DNA of 8,416 bases from Planctomycetota bacterium. GTDB lineage: Bacteria > Planctomycetota > Planctomycetia > Pirellulales > Lacipirellulaceae. The DNA lies in the NCBI GenBank assembly GCA_022615465.1, contig JAKEGR010000049.1, positions 1 to 8,416 on the forward strand, read 5' to 3'. Below the pieces are notes generated by a model. It did no database searches and was not told the DNA's origin. It saw only the letters and a list, made by a program, of their open reading frames with translations. Position numbers and translations under genes: made by a program. Below, in pieces: positions 6,903-8,416 of the stretch (the stretch's first letter is position 1; every line of letters begins with the position of its first letter).

Positions 6903-8416
6903 TCAAGCAGCGACCGGAATTCGCAATGGCCGGTCTTTCGCGTCGACCGGCATGATCTCGCTCAAGGCTGCCCGCACTACCTGGTGCGGTGCGTCCACGA
7001 TCTCTTCCAGCCGGCTGATGTCGCGGATCACTTCCAGTACGCGACGACGAGCACAGCGAGCGACCATGATTTTCTCATGGGTTGTCGGCTGATGGGCTTC
7101 ATCGAAATCATAGAGTTCCTCGAACAGCTTTTCCCCAGGCCGCAGACCCGTGAATTGAATTTCGACATCCTCGCCAATTCGCAGGCCAGAGAGCCGAATC
7201 ATGTCTTGGGCCAGGTCCAGAATGCGGATCGGCTCGCCCATGTCGAGCACGAAAATTTCCCCCCCCTGCCCCATGGCGCCGGCCTGGACAACTAGCTGCG
7301 CGGCCTCGGGAATCAACATGAAGTAACGCGTCATGTCCGGGTGCGTGACCGTCACTGGGCCGCCTTGCGATATCTGCTCGCGGAACACTGGAACGACGCT
7401 GCCGGACGAATCGAGTACGTTGCCAAACCGCACCGTGACGAAACGGCATTCGGAGCCGGCCGATCGCGCCTGCACATACTGCTCCGCAAGTCGTTTGCAG
7501 GATCCCATGACGCTCGTGGGATTCACCGCCTTGTCGGTCGAGATCATCACGAGCGCTCGAGCGCCGTGATAGTCGGCCAGATCTACCAGATTCCGCGTCG
7601 CCAGCACGATGTTCCGCACCGCTTCCCCACAGTGTGATTCCATCAAGGGCACATGCTTGTAGGCGGCGGCGTGAAAAATGATCTCCGGTCGAGTGTCGCG
7701 AAACAGCGTATCGAGGCGAGCCGCATTGGTTAAATCGGCCAGGCACACCTCAAGGTCCACGGTTGGCGCCAATCGACGTAGTTCGCGTTCGAGAAAGAAT
7801 TGGCCGGTTTCCGCGCGGTCGACCAGCACGAGTTTGGATGGTCTCGCTTTCAATAGTTGTCGACAGACCTCCGACCCAATGCTCCCCGCGCTGCCGGTAA
7901 CCATTAACACGCGGCCGGAGAGCCAATCGTGGATCGCATCGAGATCAATCTCTACCGACGGACGGCACAGTAAGTCCTCGATCGCCACCGCGCGCGGATG
8001 AACTGCCACGCAATCTCCCAAGAGCTGCTCGTAACTGGGCAGCACTTTCACACGAAAGCCATGCAGACGGCCTGTTTCAACCAGCCGCCGTGCCTGCTTG
8101 CCCGGTAGTTCGCCCGACGTGATCAGGACTTCCTCGACGCCGAATCGCTTGGCGAGTTGCGGCAAATCGGCGGTCGAACCGACGACCGGCACGCCACGGA
8201 TGCGACAGTCCTGCAGCTCGCAACGATCGTCGACGAAGCCAACAACGCAGTAGTCGAGCGCCGGATTGGAGCGAATTGCCCTCAGCAGTGTTTCCCCGGC
8301 GTCATTGGCCCCGACAATGATTGACACGGTACCGCTCGGCGGAGTGAATAAATGCCAGACATCGTCCCGAATCAGTCGCGGCAAAGCGCGGACGGCGCCC
8401 ACGACCAGCAGCGTCA
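6903..8416 (-). CDS. Membrane-associated NDP-sugar 4,6-dehydratase, WbpM/PglF/CapD type (partial, N-terminus off the window)
   Basis: This enzyme likely removes water from a UDP-N-acetylhexosamine (UDP-GlcNAc in characterised relatives) to give the 4-keto-6-deoxy sugar used in capsule, O-antigen or glycan synthesis. The reading frame is open through the right edge, so the GTG at 8402 is not the start. Family members have about 600-650 residues with four N-terminal membrane helices; those are missing except for a possible tail, TLLVVGAVRALPRLI. Counting from the codon at 8402, the first nucleotide-binding domain covers about 25-145 (IIVGANDAGE). The catalytic SDR domain follows: TGSAGSIGSE (169-178), FHAAAYKHVPLME (243-255), STDKAVNPTSVMGSCK with Ser288, Met299 and Lys303, then RFGNVLDSSGSVVP, HPDMTRYF and GLRPGEKLFEEL. 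The Ser-Met-Lys triad in place of Ser-Tyr-Lys is the hallmark reported for WbpM-like dehydratases. The substrate cannot be read from the sequence. It precedes metH on the same strand with a 225-base gap. Confidence 0.93.
   Translation of the reverse strand, partial: TLLVVGAVRALPRLIRDDVWHLFTPPSGTVSIIVGANDAGETLLRAIRSNPALDYCVVGFVDDRCELQDCRIRGVPVVGSTADLPQLAKRFGVEEVLITSGELPGKQARRLVETGRLHGFRVKVLPSYEQLLGDCVAVHPRAVAIEDLLCRPSVEIDLDAIHDWLSGRVLMVTGSAGSIGSEVCRQLLKARPSKLVLVDRAETGQFFLERELRRLAPTVDLEVCLADLTNAARLDTLFRDTRPEIIFHAAAYKHVPLMESHCGEAVRNIVLATRNLVDLADYHGARALVMISTDKAVNPTSVMGSCKRLAEQYVQARSAGSECRFVTVRFGNVLDSSGSVVPVFREQISQGGPVTVTHPDMTRYFMLIPEAAQLVVQAGAMGQGGEIFVLDMGEPIRILDLAQDMIRLSGLRIGEDVEIQFTGLRPGEKLFEELYDFDEAHQPTTHEKIMVARCARRRVLEVIRDISRLEEIVDAPHQVVRAALSEIMPVDAKDRPLRIPVAA

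Noticed and set aside
6652..6906. An 84-codon minus-strand frame spanning the metH leader
   Set aside because: It needs a TTG overlapping the previous stop codon, runs into metH in a different frame and resembles no protein; the absence of stops fits GC-rich chance.

Overview
The window looks like a piece of a moderately GC-rich bacterial chromosome, most likely from a planctomycete (Pirellula/Blastopirellula-like). This assignment is inferred. The secreted lipoprotein at the left has a helical middle region and a Cys-containing beta-rich C-terminal domain that I recall from planctomycete hypothetical proteins. The loose spacing, weak Shine-Dalgarno signals and non-ATG starts also fit. No rRNA, tRNA, CRISPR array, insertion sequence or phage gene is visible.

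Layout from left to right. (1) 1-145 is a short edge region with no gene I can support. (2) 146-1774, plus strand, encodes a 542-residue predicted lipoprotein of unknown function. (3) It converges, with a 39-base gap, on a minus-strand block. Read in its own direction, the block starts with a nucleotide-sugar 4,6-dehydratase of the WbpM/PglF/CapD type, cut by the right edge (8416-6903). Next come a 225-base spacer with a good sigma-70-type promoter and a foldable leader, then full-length cobalamin-dependent methionine synthase metH (6677-2928). After 46 bases follows a dTDP-glucose 4,6-dehydratase rfbB/rmlB (2881-1814), which probably uses a TTG start.

How the genes relate. The two sugar dehydratases belong to different branches of the extended SDR superfamily. 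Both make 4-keto-6-deoxy sugar nucleotides, precursors of surface polysaccharides or protein glycans. MetH sits between them and closes the methyl cycle: homocysteine plus methyl-tetrahydrofolate gives methionine. No biochemical link between MetH and the sugar enzymes is known to me. The simplest reading is that metH and rfbB share a transcript from the promoter at 6844-6873, next to or inside a polysaccharide region continuing beyond the right edge.

I did not find a clearly new biological system. The most interesting unexplained element is the roughly 160-base leader of metH. It can fold into several consecutive GC-rich hairpins and does not match a riboswitch class I can recognise by eye. 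The metH-rfbB pairing and the uncharacterised lipoprotein come next.
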